A DNA stretch of 64,000 bases from Roseiarcus fermentans (lineage in GTDB: Bacteria; Pseudomonadota; Alphaproteobacteria; Rhizobiales; Beijerinckiaceae), in the NCBI RefSeq assembly GCF_003315135.1, contig NZ_QNRK01000008.1, forward strand, positions 1 to 64,000. The letters run 5' to 3'. Below, one piece after another: positions 17,154-25,436 of the stretch; position 1 is the stretch's first letter, and every line of letters starts with the position of its first letter. The translations under genes were made by a program, and so were the position numbers. The notes below the pieces were generated by a model. That model was not told where the DNA came from and searched no databases. It worked only from the letters and a program-made list of their open reading frames with translations.

Positions 17154-17786
17154 ATGTCCGATCGAAAAAGCGTAGAGATTTCCGTGCGAAAGGCGCCGAA
17201 GCAGGCGCGTTCGAACGAACTCGTGGCCGCCATTCTGGAGGCGGCGGTTCAGGTTCTGGCGAAGGAAGGGGCGCAGCGCTTCACCACGGCGCGGGTGGCC
17301 GAGCGGGCGGGGGTCAGCGTCGGCTCGGTGTACCAGTACTTCCCCAACAAGGCGGCGATCCTGTTCCGGCTGCAGGCCGACGAGTGGCGGCGGACGAGCG
17401 CCATGCTGCGCGGCGTCCTGGAGGACCGGCGCACGCCGCCGCTCGACCGGCTGCGCGATCTGGTTCGGGCTTTCCTCCGCTCGGAATGCGAGGAGGCCGA
17501 TATCCGGATCGCCCTCGGCGACGCCGCGCCGCTCTATCGCGACGCGCCCGAGGCGCACGAGGCGAGGACGTCCGCGACGACCGCCGTCCAGGCGTTCATG
17601 CGCGAAGCGCTTCCGCGCGCGCCGGACGCGACGCGGGCGCTCGCGGCCGACGTGATCGCCGCCACGCTCAGCGCGGTCGGCAAGCGCTTTTCGCAAGCGC
17701 CCCGGACGGGCTCCGAGATCGAAGCCTACGCCGGCGCGTTGGCCGACATGGTTTGCGCCTACCTCAAGGAGCTCGATCGCGCCTGA
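17154..17786 (+). CDS. TetR-family regulator, 210 aa
   Basis: N-terminal helix-turn-helix typical of TetR repressors: AAILEAAVQVLAKEGAQRFT, then VAERAGVSVGSVYQYFPNK at about residues 49-67. The C-terminal ligand domain is all-helical and includes EADIRIALGDAAPLYRD, seen in the TetR_C type of many alphaproteobacterial repressors. The start at 17154 was chosen by homology of the N-terminus; no strong ribosome-binding site is visible. The divergent methyltransferase is the likely target. Confidence 0.87.
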   Translation: MSDRKSVEISVRKAPKQARSNELVAAILEAAVQVLAKEGAQRFTTARVAERAGVSVGSVYQYFPNKAAILFRLQADEWRRTSAMLRGVLEDRRTPPLDRLRDLVRAFLRSECEEADIRIALGDAAPLYRDAPEAHEARTSATTAVQAFMREALPRAPDATRALAADVIAATLSAVGKRFSQAPRTGSEIEAYAGALADMVCAYLKELDRA

Positions 17787-17978
17787 CCGGAAGGACGGTC
17801 GAGAGAGGCCGCCGGGAGCGGCGCCGCCTGCGTCATCGCGGCGTCAATTTTGTCGGCGCCGGCGCATTTCCAACCCAGCGACCCGCATGTAAGACTGTGG
17901 TTCGGTTTTCCGTCAGGAGGCCGGACCCGGACCTTGTGGCCGACGGGTCGCGTGAAGAAGAATGTGGGAGAGGGTTTG

Positions 17979-18827
17979 ATGGGCTCGAGACTCTGGAAGT
18001 CGGTCGCGCTCGGCGCGGCCGTCGGCGCGGCGCTCGCGACCGGCGCTTACGCCAAGGAGTGGAAGACCGTCGTCATCGGCATGGAAGGCGGATATCCCCC
18101 CTGGAATCAGACCGATTCGAGCGGCAAGATCGTCGGCTTCGAGGTCGATCTGGCCAACGACCTCTGCAAGCGCGCCGGCGTCGAGTGCAAGATCATCGCC
18201 CAGGACTGGGACGGCATGATCCCGGGCCTCAAGGCTGGCAAGTTCGACGTCATCATGGACGGCATGTCGATCACCGACGAGCGCAAGAAGGAGATCGACT
18301 TCTCGAAGCCCTACGCCGCGCCGCCGGCCGCCTTCATGGCCGCCAAGGACAGCGACGTCGCCAAGAAGCTCGGCGCCGGCAAGCCGGTCAACGCCATCAA
18401 GGATCCGAAGGCCGCCGACGCGGCGATCAAGGCCGTTCAGGCCGCCCTCAAGGGCAAGACGGTCGGCGTCCAGGTGTCGACCACCCACGCCAATTTCGCC
18501 AGCAAGTACTTGAAGGACATCGCGACCGTCAAAGAGTACAAGACCACCGACGATCGCGACCTCGACCTCAAGAACGGCCGCATCGACGTCGGCCTCGACG
18601 ACTACCCGACGGTCGCCGCGACCCTCGAGAGCCCTGACGCCAAGGACCTGGTCATCGTCGGGCCCGAGATCATCGGCGACGTGTTCGGCGTGGGCGAAGC
18701 GATGGGCATCCGCAAGTCCGACGCGGACCTGACCGCCAAGTTCAACAAGGCGCTCGACGCGGCCTTCGCCGACGGGTCGGTGAAGAAATACTCGCTCCAG
18801 TGGTTCAAGATCGACACCACGCCCTGA
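17979..18827 (+). CDS. Polar amino-acid ABC transporter, periplasmic binding protein, 282 aa
   Basis: Family 3 solute-binding protein that captures a basic or polar amino acid in the periplasm for the permeases encoded next to it. It has a signal peptide (MGSRLWKSVALGAAVG, cleavage near residue 26) and the binding-protein signatures VVIGMEGGYPPWN, GKIVGFEVDLANDLCKR, WDGMIPGLKAGKFDVI and KTVGVQVSTTHANF. GGGAGAGGG precedes the ATG. It is the first of four genes ending at 21218. Similarity in style points to lysine/arginine/ornithine or histidine; the ligand is not proven. Confidence 0.92.
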   Translation: MGSRLWKSVALGAAVGAALATGAYAKEWKTVVIGMEGGYPPWNQTDSSGKIVGFEVDLANDLCKRAGVECKIIAQDWDGMIPGLKAGKFDVIMDGMSITDERKKEIDFSKPYAAPPAAFMAAKDSDVAKKLGAGKPVNAIKDPKAADAAIKAVQAALKGKTVGVQVSTTHANFASKYLKDIATVKEYKTTDDRDLDLKNGRIDVGLDDYPTVAATLESPDAKDLVIVGPEIIGDVFGVGEAMGIRKSDADLTAKFNKALDAAFADGSVKKYSLQWFKIDTTP

Positions 18828-18886
18828 CCCATTGACAAGGCGCCGCCCGCCCGCCGGACGGCGCCGAACTTGCGTGGGCAGTCGGC

Positions 18887-19603
18887 GTGGACATTCTGAA
18901 AATCTTCGGTTTCGGCGAAGGCGGATGGGGGCTGGCGCTGCTCGCGGGCGCCGGCATGACGTTGCTCGTCTCGGCCTGCGGGCTTCTGATCGGCGCCGTG
19001 ATCGGCGCGCTGGTCGCCTGGTCGCGGCTCTCCGGCAACCGGCTCGCCGGCGCGGCCGGCGAAGCCTATGCGGCGCTGTTTCGCGGCCTGCCGGAGCTGC
19101 TGGTCGTCTATTTCGTCTATTTCGGCTCCTCGACCCTGCTGACGACGGGCGCGAAGCTGGTCGGCTACGACGGCTTCATCGGCGTGCCGTCCTTCGTCGC
19201 CGGCGCGCTCGCGGTCGGGGTGATTTCCGGCTCCTATCAGGCGGAAGTCTTTCGCGCAGCCTACCTGGCCATTGTGAAGGGCGAGCTCGAAGCCGCGGTC
19301 AGCGTCGGCATGGACCGCTGGCTGATGTTCCAGCGCATCATCGCGCCGCAGGTGCTGCGCTTCGCTTTGCCGGGCCTCGGCAATTTATGGCAGGTGGCGC
19401 TCAAGGATTCGTCGCTGATCTCGGTCACCGGCCTCGCTGAACTCATGCGCGTGAGCCAGGTCGGCGCCGCCTCGACCCATCAGCCGTTCGCCTTCTACGT
19501 CGGCGGCCTCGTGCTCTATCTCGCCATGACGCTGGTCACGACCCGCCTGTTCGACATTGCGGAAGCGCGCGCCACTCGCGGCATGCGCCGGATCGCGGGG
19601 TAG
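18887..19603 (+). CDS. Amino-acid ABC transporter permease 1 (HisQ type), 238 aa
   Basis: Inner-membrane permease with about five membrane spans. The ABC-permease loop that contacts the ATPase reads EAAVSVGMDRWLMFQRIIAPQ (key residues EAA and the downstream G). The GTG start at 18887 follows the binding-protein gene by 59 bases. It forms a heterodimer with the permease encoded 4 bases after its stop. Confidence 0.92.
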   Translation: MDILKIFGFGEGGWGLALLAGAGMTLLVSACGLLIGAVIGALVAWSRLSGNRLAGAAGEAYAALFRGLPELLVVYFVYFGSSTLLTTGAKLVGYDGFIGVPSFVAGALAVGVISGSYQAEVFRAAYLAIVKGELEAAVSVGMDRWLMFQRIIAPQVLRFALPGLGNLWQVALKDSSLISVTGLAELMRVSQVGAASTHQPFAFYVGGLVLYLAMTLVTTRLFDIAEARATRGMRRIAG

Positions 19604-19607
19604 CGCC

Positions 19608-20300
19608 ATGGACTGGGACTTCGCCGCGACCACCTTCTGGCGCCTGATGGCCGCCCTGCCGCTGACGCTGGAAGTGTGGTTCCTGTCGGTCGTGCTCGGC
19701 GGCTTGATCGCCGCCGGGGTCGTCTGGATGCGGGTCAGCGGCTCGCGGCCGCTGGAGATCCTGGCGCGCGCCTATGTCGCGATCTTCCGCGGCACGCCGC
19801 TGCTCATCCAGCTGTTTCTCGTCTATTACGGCCTCGCGTCGCTTCCCGCGGTGCGTCACAGCATCCTCTGGCCGGTCCTGCGCGATCCGCTGTACTGCGG
19901 CGTGCTCGCGCTCGGGCTGTGCACCGCGGGCTACCAGGCCGAGATCTTTCGCGGCGCGCTGCTCGCCGTCCCGCACGGCGCGGGCGAGGCGGCCAAGGCC
20001 TGCGGCATGTCGGGGCTCTTGATGTTCCGCCGGATCGTGTTCCCGATCGCGCTGAGGCACGCGCTGCCGGCCTATTCGACCGAAATGATCTCGATGGTGA
20101 AGGCGACCGCGCTCGTGTCCCTGATCACGCTGTGGGACGTGCTCAGCGTGGCGCTGAAGATCCGCAACGACACGCTCGTCACCTATCTGCCGCTGATCCT
20201 CGCCGGCGCCATCTATTTCACCATCAACTACATCCTCGGCGCCGCGTTCTTGAGCCTCGAGCGCCGCCTGTCGCCGCACCTGCGCGCGCGGCCGAGCTGA
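19608..20300 (+). CDS. Amino-acid ABC transporter permease 2 (HisM type), 230 aa
   Basis: Second inner-membrane permease, with the EAA loop GEAAKACGMSGLLMFRRIVFP and the family's FRGTPLLIQLFL motif. The ATG at 19608 is preferred over an upstream in-frame ATG lying inside the previous gene. It pairs with the preceding permease; the ATPase gene follows after a 138-base gap that contains repeat sequence. Confidence 0.92.
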   Translation: MDWDFAATTFWRLMAALPLTLEVWFLSVVLGGLIAAGVVWMRVSGSRPLEILARAYVAIFRGTPLLIQLFLVYYGLASLPAVRHSILWPVLRDPLYCGVLALGLCTAGYQAEIFRGALLAVPHGAGEAAKACGMSGLLMFRRIVFPIALRHALPAYSTEMISMVKATALVSLITLWDVLSVALKIRNDTLVTYLPLILAGAIYFTINYILGAAFLSLERRLSPHLRARPS

Positions 20301-20356
20301 GGGAGGGTCCGTCGTTGCGAGCGATGCGAAGCCATCCCGTCGCCAGGTCGGCAGGG

Positions 20357-20396
20357 GGCAGTCGGCAGTCGGACTTGATTCCGACTGACGACTGCC
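20357..20396. repeat. Hairpin built of CAGTCGG-type heptamers inside the ABC operon
   Basis: GGCAGTCGGCAGTCGG (20357-20372) faces CCGACTGACGACTGCC (20381-20396) across an eight-base loop. The units are the same as in the tandem repeat at 1-193. A REP-like end (GTTGCGAGCGATGCGAAGCC) precedes it at about 20314-20333. It separates the permease genes from the ATPase gene and might act on mRNA stability or partial termination. Confidence 0.7.
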
Positions 20397-20438
20397 GAAG
20401 CCCGACCGCCGCGCCTTGACGCAGAGAGGACGACGACC

Positions 20439-21218
20439 ATGACCGCCGCCGCGACCCCCGCCCTCACCGTCAAGGACATGCGCAAGCGTTTTGGCGCGCT
20501 CGAGGTGCTGAAGGGCATTTCGGTGACCGCCAACGACGGCGACGTCATCTCGATCCTCGGCTCGTCCGGCTCGGGCAAGAGCACCTTTTTGCGCTGCATC
20601 AACCTGCTCGAGACGCCGGACGCCGGCGACGTCAGTGTCGCTGGCGAACTGATCAAGATGCGCCGCCGTGGCGACGGGACCGCCGAGCCCGCCGACCGGC
20701 GCCAGGTCGACCGCATCCGCTCAGAACTCGGCATGGTGTTCCAGAACTTCAACCTCTGGTCGCATCTGACGGTGCTGGAAAATCTGATGGAGGCGCCGGT
20801 GCACGTGCAGAAGCGCCCGCGCGCCGAATGCGCCGACGAAGCGCGGGCGCTGCTCGCCAAGGTCGGCATCGCCGACAAGTGGAACTATTACCCCGCCCAT
20901 CTCTCCGGCGGCCAGCAGCAGCGCGCCGCCATCGCCCGCGCCCTCGCGATGCGGCCGAAGGTGATGCTGTTCGACGAGCCGACCTCGGCGCTCGACCCGG
21001 AACTGGTCGGCGAGGTGCTGCGCGTGATGCGCGCGCTCGCCGAGGAAGGCCGCACCATGCTGGTCGTCACCCACGAGATGGGCTTCGCCCGCGACGTGTC
21101 GACCCGAGTGATGTTCCTGCATCAGGGGCTGGTCGAGGCCGAGGGCGAGCCGGACGCGCTGTTTTCCGGGGCGACGTCGGAGCGGTTTCGGCAGTTCATT
21201 TCCAAGGAGCGGGGGTAG
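20439..21218 (+). CDS. Amino-acid ABC transporter ATP-binding protein (HisP type), 259 aa
   Basis: ATPase of the polar amino-acid importer. Walker A GSSGSGKST, the signature LSGGQQQR, Walker B VMLFDEPTSALDPE and the switch histidine in VVTHEMGFA are all intact. Length is normal. It drives the two permeases encoded at 18887-20300 using ligand delivered by the binding protein at 17979. Confidence 0.94.
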   Translation: MTAAATPALTVKDMRKRFGALEVLKGISVTANDGDVISILGSSGSGKSTFLRCINLLETPDAGDVSVAGELIKMRRRGDGTAEPADRRQVDRIRSELGMVFQNFNLWSHLTVLENLMEAPVHVQKRPRAECADEARALLAKVGIADKWNYYPAHLSGGQQQRAAIARALAMRPKVMLFDEPTSALDPELVGEVLRVMRALAEEGRTMLVVTHEMGFARDVSTRVMFLHQGLVEAEGEPDALFSGATSERFRQFISKERG

Positions 21219-21299
21219 GGGGAGGGCTGGCGTTGGCGGCAGCACCGATTGACGTGAGATCCACATTGAGTTTCCAGTTGCAGACTGAACGGGCTTCGC

Positions 21300-21521
21300 A
21301 TGAGCGAGAAGACGAACACGGCGAGTCGCCGGCTTGCATACGATGGCGGAATTAACGGCGGCAGCGTCATTCGCCCGTTGAGCGAGGGCTACACGCGGCG
21401 GGGAGGACAAGTCCAAGCCCCCGCCTCGGCATTGCCGCGCCCGGCTCCGCCACCGCCATTCCGTCCCGCTCCGCCGCCTGCCTCGGCTCCCGTACCGGAC
21501 GGGCTGCATAAGGACAAATAG
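21300..21521 (+). CDS. Possible small proline-rich protein, 73 aa
   Basis: The frame begins MSEKTNTASRRLAYDGGING and has a Pro/Ala-rich second half (RPAPPPPFRPAPPP) ending GLHKDK. It resembles short disordered proteins seen in this order, but no domain is recognised and no convincing ribosome-binding site is visible. It may be noncoding. Confidence 0.35.
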   Translation: MSEKTNTASRRLAYDGGINGGSVIRPLSEGYTRRGGQVQAPASALPRPAPPPPFRPAPPPASAPVPDGLHKDK

Positions 21522-21883
21522 GAGTTTTCTCCTTGGTCACGGCATTCGGCGCCCGGCTTTGAAGCCCACATTCGGACCCAAGTCGCAACCGAAGCTTCTG
21601 TAAAGAAGCCGACGATTGATCGATATCCACGCAATCTGGCCATTTTCCACGAGTCTATCCGACTGCGGGGAAAAGACCCTGTGTGTTCGTCCCGCCCGCT
21701 CCCCGCGCCTTTCCTCCTGAAATCGTCTCATTTGCGGCCAAAATCCGGGGGCGCGCCCTTCCTGCGCCGCGCCGTCCTCGCGCGAATTTTTCGCCTGCCT
21801 TGCGATTTCCTCGGGAACTTCCGGCCGGGCGAGGCGTTGTCGGCGGGGCGCTGCAGCCTGCGCTCGAAAAAGGGAATCGCGCA
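21522..21883. other. Intergenic region before dps, no supported gene
   Basis: The 362 bases carry an AT-richer middle (about 21590-21670) that could hold a promoter for dps. I found no conserved frame on either strand and no OxyR-like or Fur-like site that I could defend by eye. Confidence 0.4.
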
Positions 21884-22423
21884 ATGAGCAGACTCGAAAA
21901 ATCCGGCAACGGCGGTCAGGGCAAGGGCGCGCTGGCGACGCCGACCGACCTCAGCGAGAACGGCGTCAAGGCGATCGCCGGCGCCCTCAACGGCCTCGCC
22001 GCCGACGCCTTCGCCCTCTATCTCAAGACCAAGAATTTCCACTGGCACATGAGCGGGCCGCATTTTCGCGACTATCACCTGCTGCTCGACGAGCACGGCG
22101 AGCAGATCTACGCCATGATCGATCCCTTGGCGGAACGGGTGCGCAAGCTCGGGCAGACCACCCTCAAGTCGATCGGGGAGATCTCAAAGCTCCAGTCGAT
22201 CAAGGACAACGACGAGGCGTTCGTCGGGCCGCTCGACATGCTGCGCGAGCTCGAGGCCGACAACCGGACCGTCGTCGCCTCGATGCGCAAGGCGCACGCG
22301 CTTTGCGACGACAACGGCGACGTCGCCTCGGCGAGCCTGCTCGAGGTCTGGATCGACGAGACCGAGCGGCGAACCTGGTTCCTGTTCGAGGCGACCCGCG
22401 GCGCCGACGACACCGGGCACTGA
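21884..22423 (+). CDS. dps: Dps-family ferritin-like DNA protection protein, 179 aa
   Basis: Forms dodecamers that oxidise and store iron and bind DNA under stress. The ferroxidase ligands have the family spacing: His53 in FHWHM, His65 in DYHLLLDEHGE, Asp80 and Glu84 in MIDPLAER. The start at 21884 (MSRLEKSG) is chosen because the frame upstream is not conserved-looking. It is monocistronic, with a CRP-like site and a new transcription unit downstream. Confidence 0.92.
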   Translation: MSRLEKSGNGGQGKGALATPTDLSENGVKAIAGALNGLAADAFALYLKTKNFHWHMSGPHFRDYHLLLDEHGEQIYAMIDPLAERVRKLGQTTLKSIGEISKLQSIKDNDEAFVGPLDMLRELEADNRTVVASMRKAHALCDDNGDVASASLLEVWIDETERRTWFLFEATRGADDTGH

Positions 22424-22489
22424 AGAGACCCTTCCCCAAACGCTCGAGCGAAACGAGCTGCACGCCTTCCCTGAAGCAGCTCTTTCGCG

Positions 22490-22505
22490 TGTGATCTGCA
22501 TCACA
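22490..22505. promoter_or_regulatory. CRP/FNR-type palindrome
   Basis: TGTGATCTGCATCACA has TGTGAT/ATCACA arms identical to the site at 11144-11159. It lies 57 bases before the start of the large membrane protein gene, a usual distance for a class I or II activator site. Confidence 0.6.
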
Positions 22506-22561
22506 GACTCACAACACCATTGCGGCTACCTCCACAGATGTTGAAGTGGATGGAGGTTACA

Positions 22562-24163
22562 ATGGAAACTCCAGCCCCGCATTTCGTTGATCATAACATT
22601 ACCGACAGCCCTTACGTTACTATCTTGTGCGCCGTCGTCGTCATGTTCTATGCGGCGAGGAAATTCAATACACCGGAAACAAATCGCACATCGACCACGC
22701 GCCTATTGTTTTTTCTGACCGGCGCTGGCTATGTTGTCACGTCGCTAGCGCTGTTCCTTTTGCTTTGTGTGGTGGTGTTGAGACCCGGGGTGCTGCCTTT
22801 TCTGGGTCTGGAGAATTTTCAAAAGGCCGTTGCGGACTACGCGGCGCCCCCCGTGCTGGCGGCGGTCTTGCTGACCACCCTGCTTCCGAACACCGTCGTC
22901 GTGAGCGCCGCCGACGCCTGGCTGCTTCAGCAGTTTCACGCGTGGGGGCGCATTCCACAGGGCGTGCGAAACCTTGCCGACAGGCTCACGCTCGACTCGC
23001 TTCGCGTGAATGACGCCGAGGTCGGGGATATACGCAATTGGATCTTCGGCTACGCTGGTCTTCCCAATGAAATTGCTGGCGAGCTGGGGGTAGACGCCGC
23101 CGATACGCCGCGAGGGAGCCTCACCCGCACCGTTCGACTTTTTCGTGAACTGCACGATCTGGCGAAACTGCCTGCCTATATCGAACCGTTTCGATACCGC
23201 CAGCGCGCCTGGGATTCGATCGAAACAAACTTCAAGGTTTACGTGGCAGAATCGCAGGCGTTCTTCGTTCTGTTCGAGAAGCTGTCGCGCCTGGACGGCG
23301 CGGCTGGACAGGGCGCCCTCAAGGAGGCGGAAAAATACTACAGCGAGATAGGCAACAAAATTCATCGTCAGATGACGGAGTTCCTGGCGCAAACGTTGCT
23401 CATCGTCGAGCCGTCTGAATCCCGGATCGACAGCAGATTGCAATCCATGGGCTATTTTCCCGCAGAGGAGGCCTATCTGCGTCTCGACGTCGGACCGATT
23501 CTCTTCATGGGCTTCCTCATGACCGTGGCAATGCTCGCGATTGTGGCCATTGCGCTTCCGCACGGCCCGTCGGCGTTGCCGCTTCCGATGATCGCGATCC
23601 TGATCGGCGCCACGCGGACGATCGGCGTCCTGACCGCGGTCCTGCCCAAATTGCGGAAGGGCAAGCCCCGCGCCGCGACGCTGCCCTATCTTCAGTGGCT
23701 CGAGTGGGCGTTTGTGGCCGGCGTCCTTTCCTTCCTTGTCGAACGAACGGCGATTGCGATGGCGCATCAGGCGATCGCGGCCGAAGTCGATTTCTCCGAC
23801 TATCCGCTCTCCCCGATGGCGCCGTTGGCGTTTGCGACCAGCCTGTCGATCGCGGTCCTGTGCGACCTCGATCTTCGCCTCGGCCAGGGGTGGGCGCGGC
23901 GCCTCGCCGATGGCGTCCTGTGCGCGGTCGTCATGAGCTTCGCCATGTTCATCTGCGTCCAACTTCTCGCCCTGACCCCGGCGACCGAGGGACGGGCGCC
24001 GCCCTGGCTGCCACTCGCGGTGTCATCCTCCCTGGGGTTTCTGTGCGGATTCATCGTACCCGATCTTTATCGGCGCGCCCGCAAGGAGGAGTCTCCGATC
24101 CGGATGATTTCGCCGCAACTCGCCAGCGTCCCCTTGACGTCGGTGGTATCAAGGACTCCCTGA
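22562..24163 (+). CDS. Integral membrane protein of unknown function, 533 aa
   Basis: I do not recognise the family. The start at 22562 has GGAGG 6 bases upstream. The N-terminal third is membrane-embedded (segments near residues 17-32, 48-74 and 97-116). A soluble, mostly helical region of about 190 residues follows (roughly 125-305), with RELHDLAKLPAYIEPFRYRQ and KEAEKYYSEIGNKIHRQM. Then come about six further spans (about 310-510) and a short tail. It has no kinase, transporter or protease motif I can name. A CRP-like palindrome lies upstream, and the gene stands alone. Sensor, channel or envelope-stress roles are all possible. Confidence 0.8.
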   Translation: METPAPHFVDHNITDSPYVTILCAVVVMFYAARKFNTPETNRTSTTRLLFFLTGAGYVVTSLALFLLLCVVVLRPGVLPFLGLENFQKAVADYAAPPVLAAVLLTTLLPNTVVVSAADAWLLQQFHAWGRIPQGVRNLADRLTLDSLRVNDAEVGDIRNWIFGYAGLPNEIAGELGVDAADTPRGSLTRTVRLFRELHDLAKLPAYIEPFRYRQRAWDSIETNFKVYVAESQAFFVLFEKLSRLDGAAGQGALKEAEKYYSEIGNKIHRQMTEFLAQTLLIVEPSESRIDSRLQSMGYFPAEEAYLRLDVGPILFMGFLMTVAMLAIVAIALPHGPSALPLPMIAILIGATRTIGVLTAVLPKLRKGKPRAATLPYLQWLEWAFVAGVLSFLVERTAIAMAHQAIAAEVDFSDYPLSPMAPLAFATSLSIAVLCDLDLRLGQGWARRLADGVLCAVVMSFAMFICVQLLALTPATEGRAPPWLPLAVSSSLGFLCGFIVPDLYRRARKEESPIRMISPQLASVPLTSVVSRTP

Positions 24164-24208
24164 TCGCCTCTCGCGTCCCGAGCGGGACGCAAGTCGAGTG
24201 GGTTCGAG

Positions 24209-24742
24209 ATGCCGCGCCTGTTCACCGGACTGGAACTGCCGGACGCCGTCGCCGGCGCGGTGGCGCTGGCGCGCGGCGGCGTTCCCGGCGCGCGCTGGAT
24301 CGGGCCCGCCGACTACCACATCACCCTGCGCTTCGTCGGCGACGTGGACGCGGGCGTCGCCCGCGACATCGCCGAGACGCTGAACGAGATTCGCCGCCCG
24401 CCGGTCGACGTGCGCTTCGACGGCCTGTCGTGGTTCGGCGGCGACAAGCCGCGCGCCCTGGTCGTGCGGGTGACGCCCGACCCGGCGCTGGTCGAGCTTC
24501 AGGCCGAACAGGAGCGGCGGATGCGCCGCATCGGCGTGCCGCCCGAGACGCGAAACTACACGCCGCACGTGACGCTCGCGCGTTTGCGCCGCGTCAAGCC
24601 GCGTGCGGTCGCCGAGTACCTCGCCGCGCGCGGCGCGCTGGCGGTCGACGGGTTCACGGCTGCGCGCTTCGTGTTGTTCTCCTCGCGCGACAGCGTCGGC
24701 GGCGGCCCCTACGTCGTCGAGGCGGCCTATCCGCTCGGGTAG
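24209..24742 (+). CDS. thpR: RNA 2',3'-cyclic phosphodiesterase (ThpR/LigT), 177 aa
   Basis: 2H-superfamily enzyme that opens 2',3'-cyclic phosphates at RNA ends. Both catalytic HxT motifs are present: His37 in YHITLRF and His120 in PHVTLARL. Length is normal. No strong ribosome-binding site is visible before the ATG, which lies 45 bases after the previous gene. Confidence 0.92.
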   Translation: MPRLFTGLELPDAVAGAVALARGGVPGARWIGPADYHITLRFVGDVDAGVARDIAETLNEIRRPPVDVRFDGLSWFGGDKPRALVVRVTPDPALVELQAEQERRMRRIGVPPETRNYTPHVTLARLRRVKPRAVAEYLAARGALAVDGFTAARFVLFSSRDSVGGGPYVVEAAYPLG

Positions 24743-24855
24743 CGGAGGAGGCGACCGCCCGCCTTCGACCAAGGGCGAAGCCGATGGGGCGCCTGCTCTG
24801 TTGTCGGCGGGGATGTAACGCGTTACGCTGGCGGCGCGAGACAGGAGCGTACGAA

Positions 24856-25086
24856 ATGACGGCGCCTGCCGAGAGAATGAAGACGATGCGAGGGCGACGG
24901 CGCGTGCAGGGCCTGCGTGAACTGCGTCTCGTCGTGCCCGACCCGCGCTCGCAATCGGTGCGCGCGCGGGTTGCCGCTCAGGTCGCGCGCCTCTCTCCAG
25001 TCGACGAAGACGATGCGCTGGCCTGGATCGAACGGGTCTCGGAGTTCGACGGGCCCGCGCGCTCCGACGACGATGAAGCGCGGTGA
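24856..25086 (+). CDS. MazE-like antitoxin (DUF3018 type), 76 aa
   Basis: Small protein with a basic N-terminal part (MRGRRRVQGLRELRLVVPD) likely to bind DNA and an acidic C-terminal tail (EDDALAWIERVSEFDGPARSDDDEAR, key acidic residues) expected to wrap the toxin. AGGAG lies 10 bases before the ATG. Its last 14 bases overlap the MazF-like gene, as usual for such pairs. It likely represses its own operon. Confidence 0.8.
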   Translation: MTAPAERMKTMRGRRRVQGLRELRLVVPDPRSQSVRARVAAQVARLSPVDEDDALAWIERVSEFDGPARSDDDEAR

Positions 25087-25402
25087 CGTCGTGATCGTTG
25101 CGGCCGCCGGCGATTATGGCAAACCGAGGCCGGCGGTGATCGTGCAGACTGACGCGTTTCCAAAGACCCACGCGTCGGTGGTGATCTGTCAGATGACGTC
25201 GGAACTCGTCGAGGCGCCCGACTTTCGGGTGACGATCGAGCCGAACAAGGGAAACGGCTTGCGGGCGCGCTCGCAGATCATGGCGGACAAACCCGTGACT
25301 GTGCGGCGGAACCGGGTGGGACAGCCGGTCGGCCGCCTGGACGAAGTCGACATCAGGCGCCTCAACGTCGCTCTGGCGTTCGTGATGGGGCTGGCCGACT
25401 GA
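25073..25402 (+). CDS. mazF: MazF/PemK-family mRNA interferase toxin, 109 aa
   Basis: Endoribonuclease toxin cutting single-stranded RNA at short sequences. Family features: MKRGDVVIVAAAGDYGKPRPAVIVQ at the N-terminus (Arg and Pro of the GKPRPAVI loop), SVVICQMTSE and SQIMADKPVTV. Length is typical. The ATG at 25073 overlaps the antitoxin gene, so translation is coupled. There is no sign of truncation, so the pair is probably active. Confidence 0.87.
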   Translation: MKRGDVVIVAAAGDYGKPRPAVIVQTDAFPKTHASVVICQMTSELVEAPDFRVTIEPNKGNGLRARSQIMADKPVTVRRNRVGQPVGRLDEVDIRRLNVALAFVMGLAD

Positions 25403-25436
25403 GGGGGCCGAGTGTGTCGTCGAACCGGCCAATCTC

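Noticed and set aside
24195-24225. tRNA T-loop-like GGTTCGAGA
   Set aside because: No acceptor, D or anticodon stems around it; it lies at the start of thpR.
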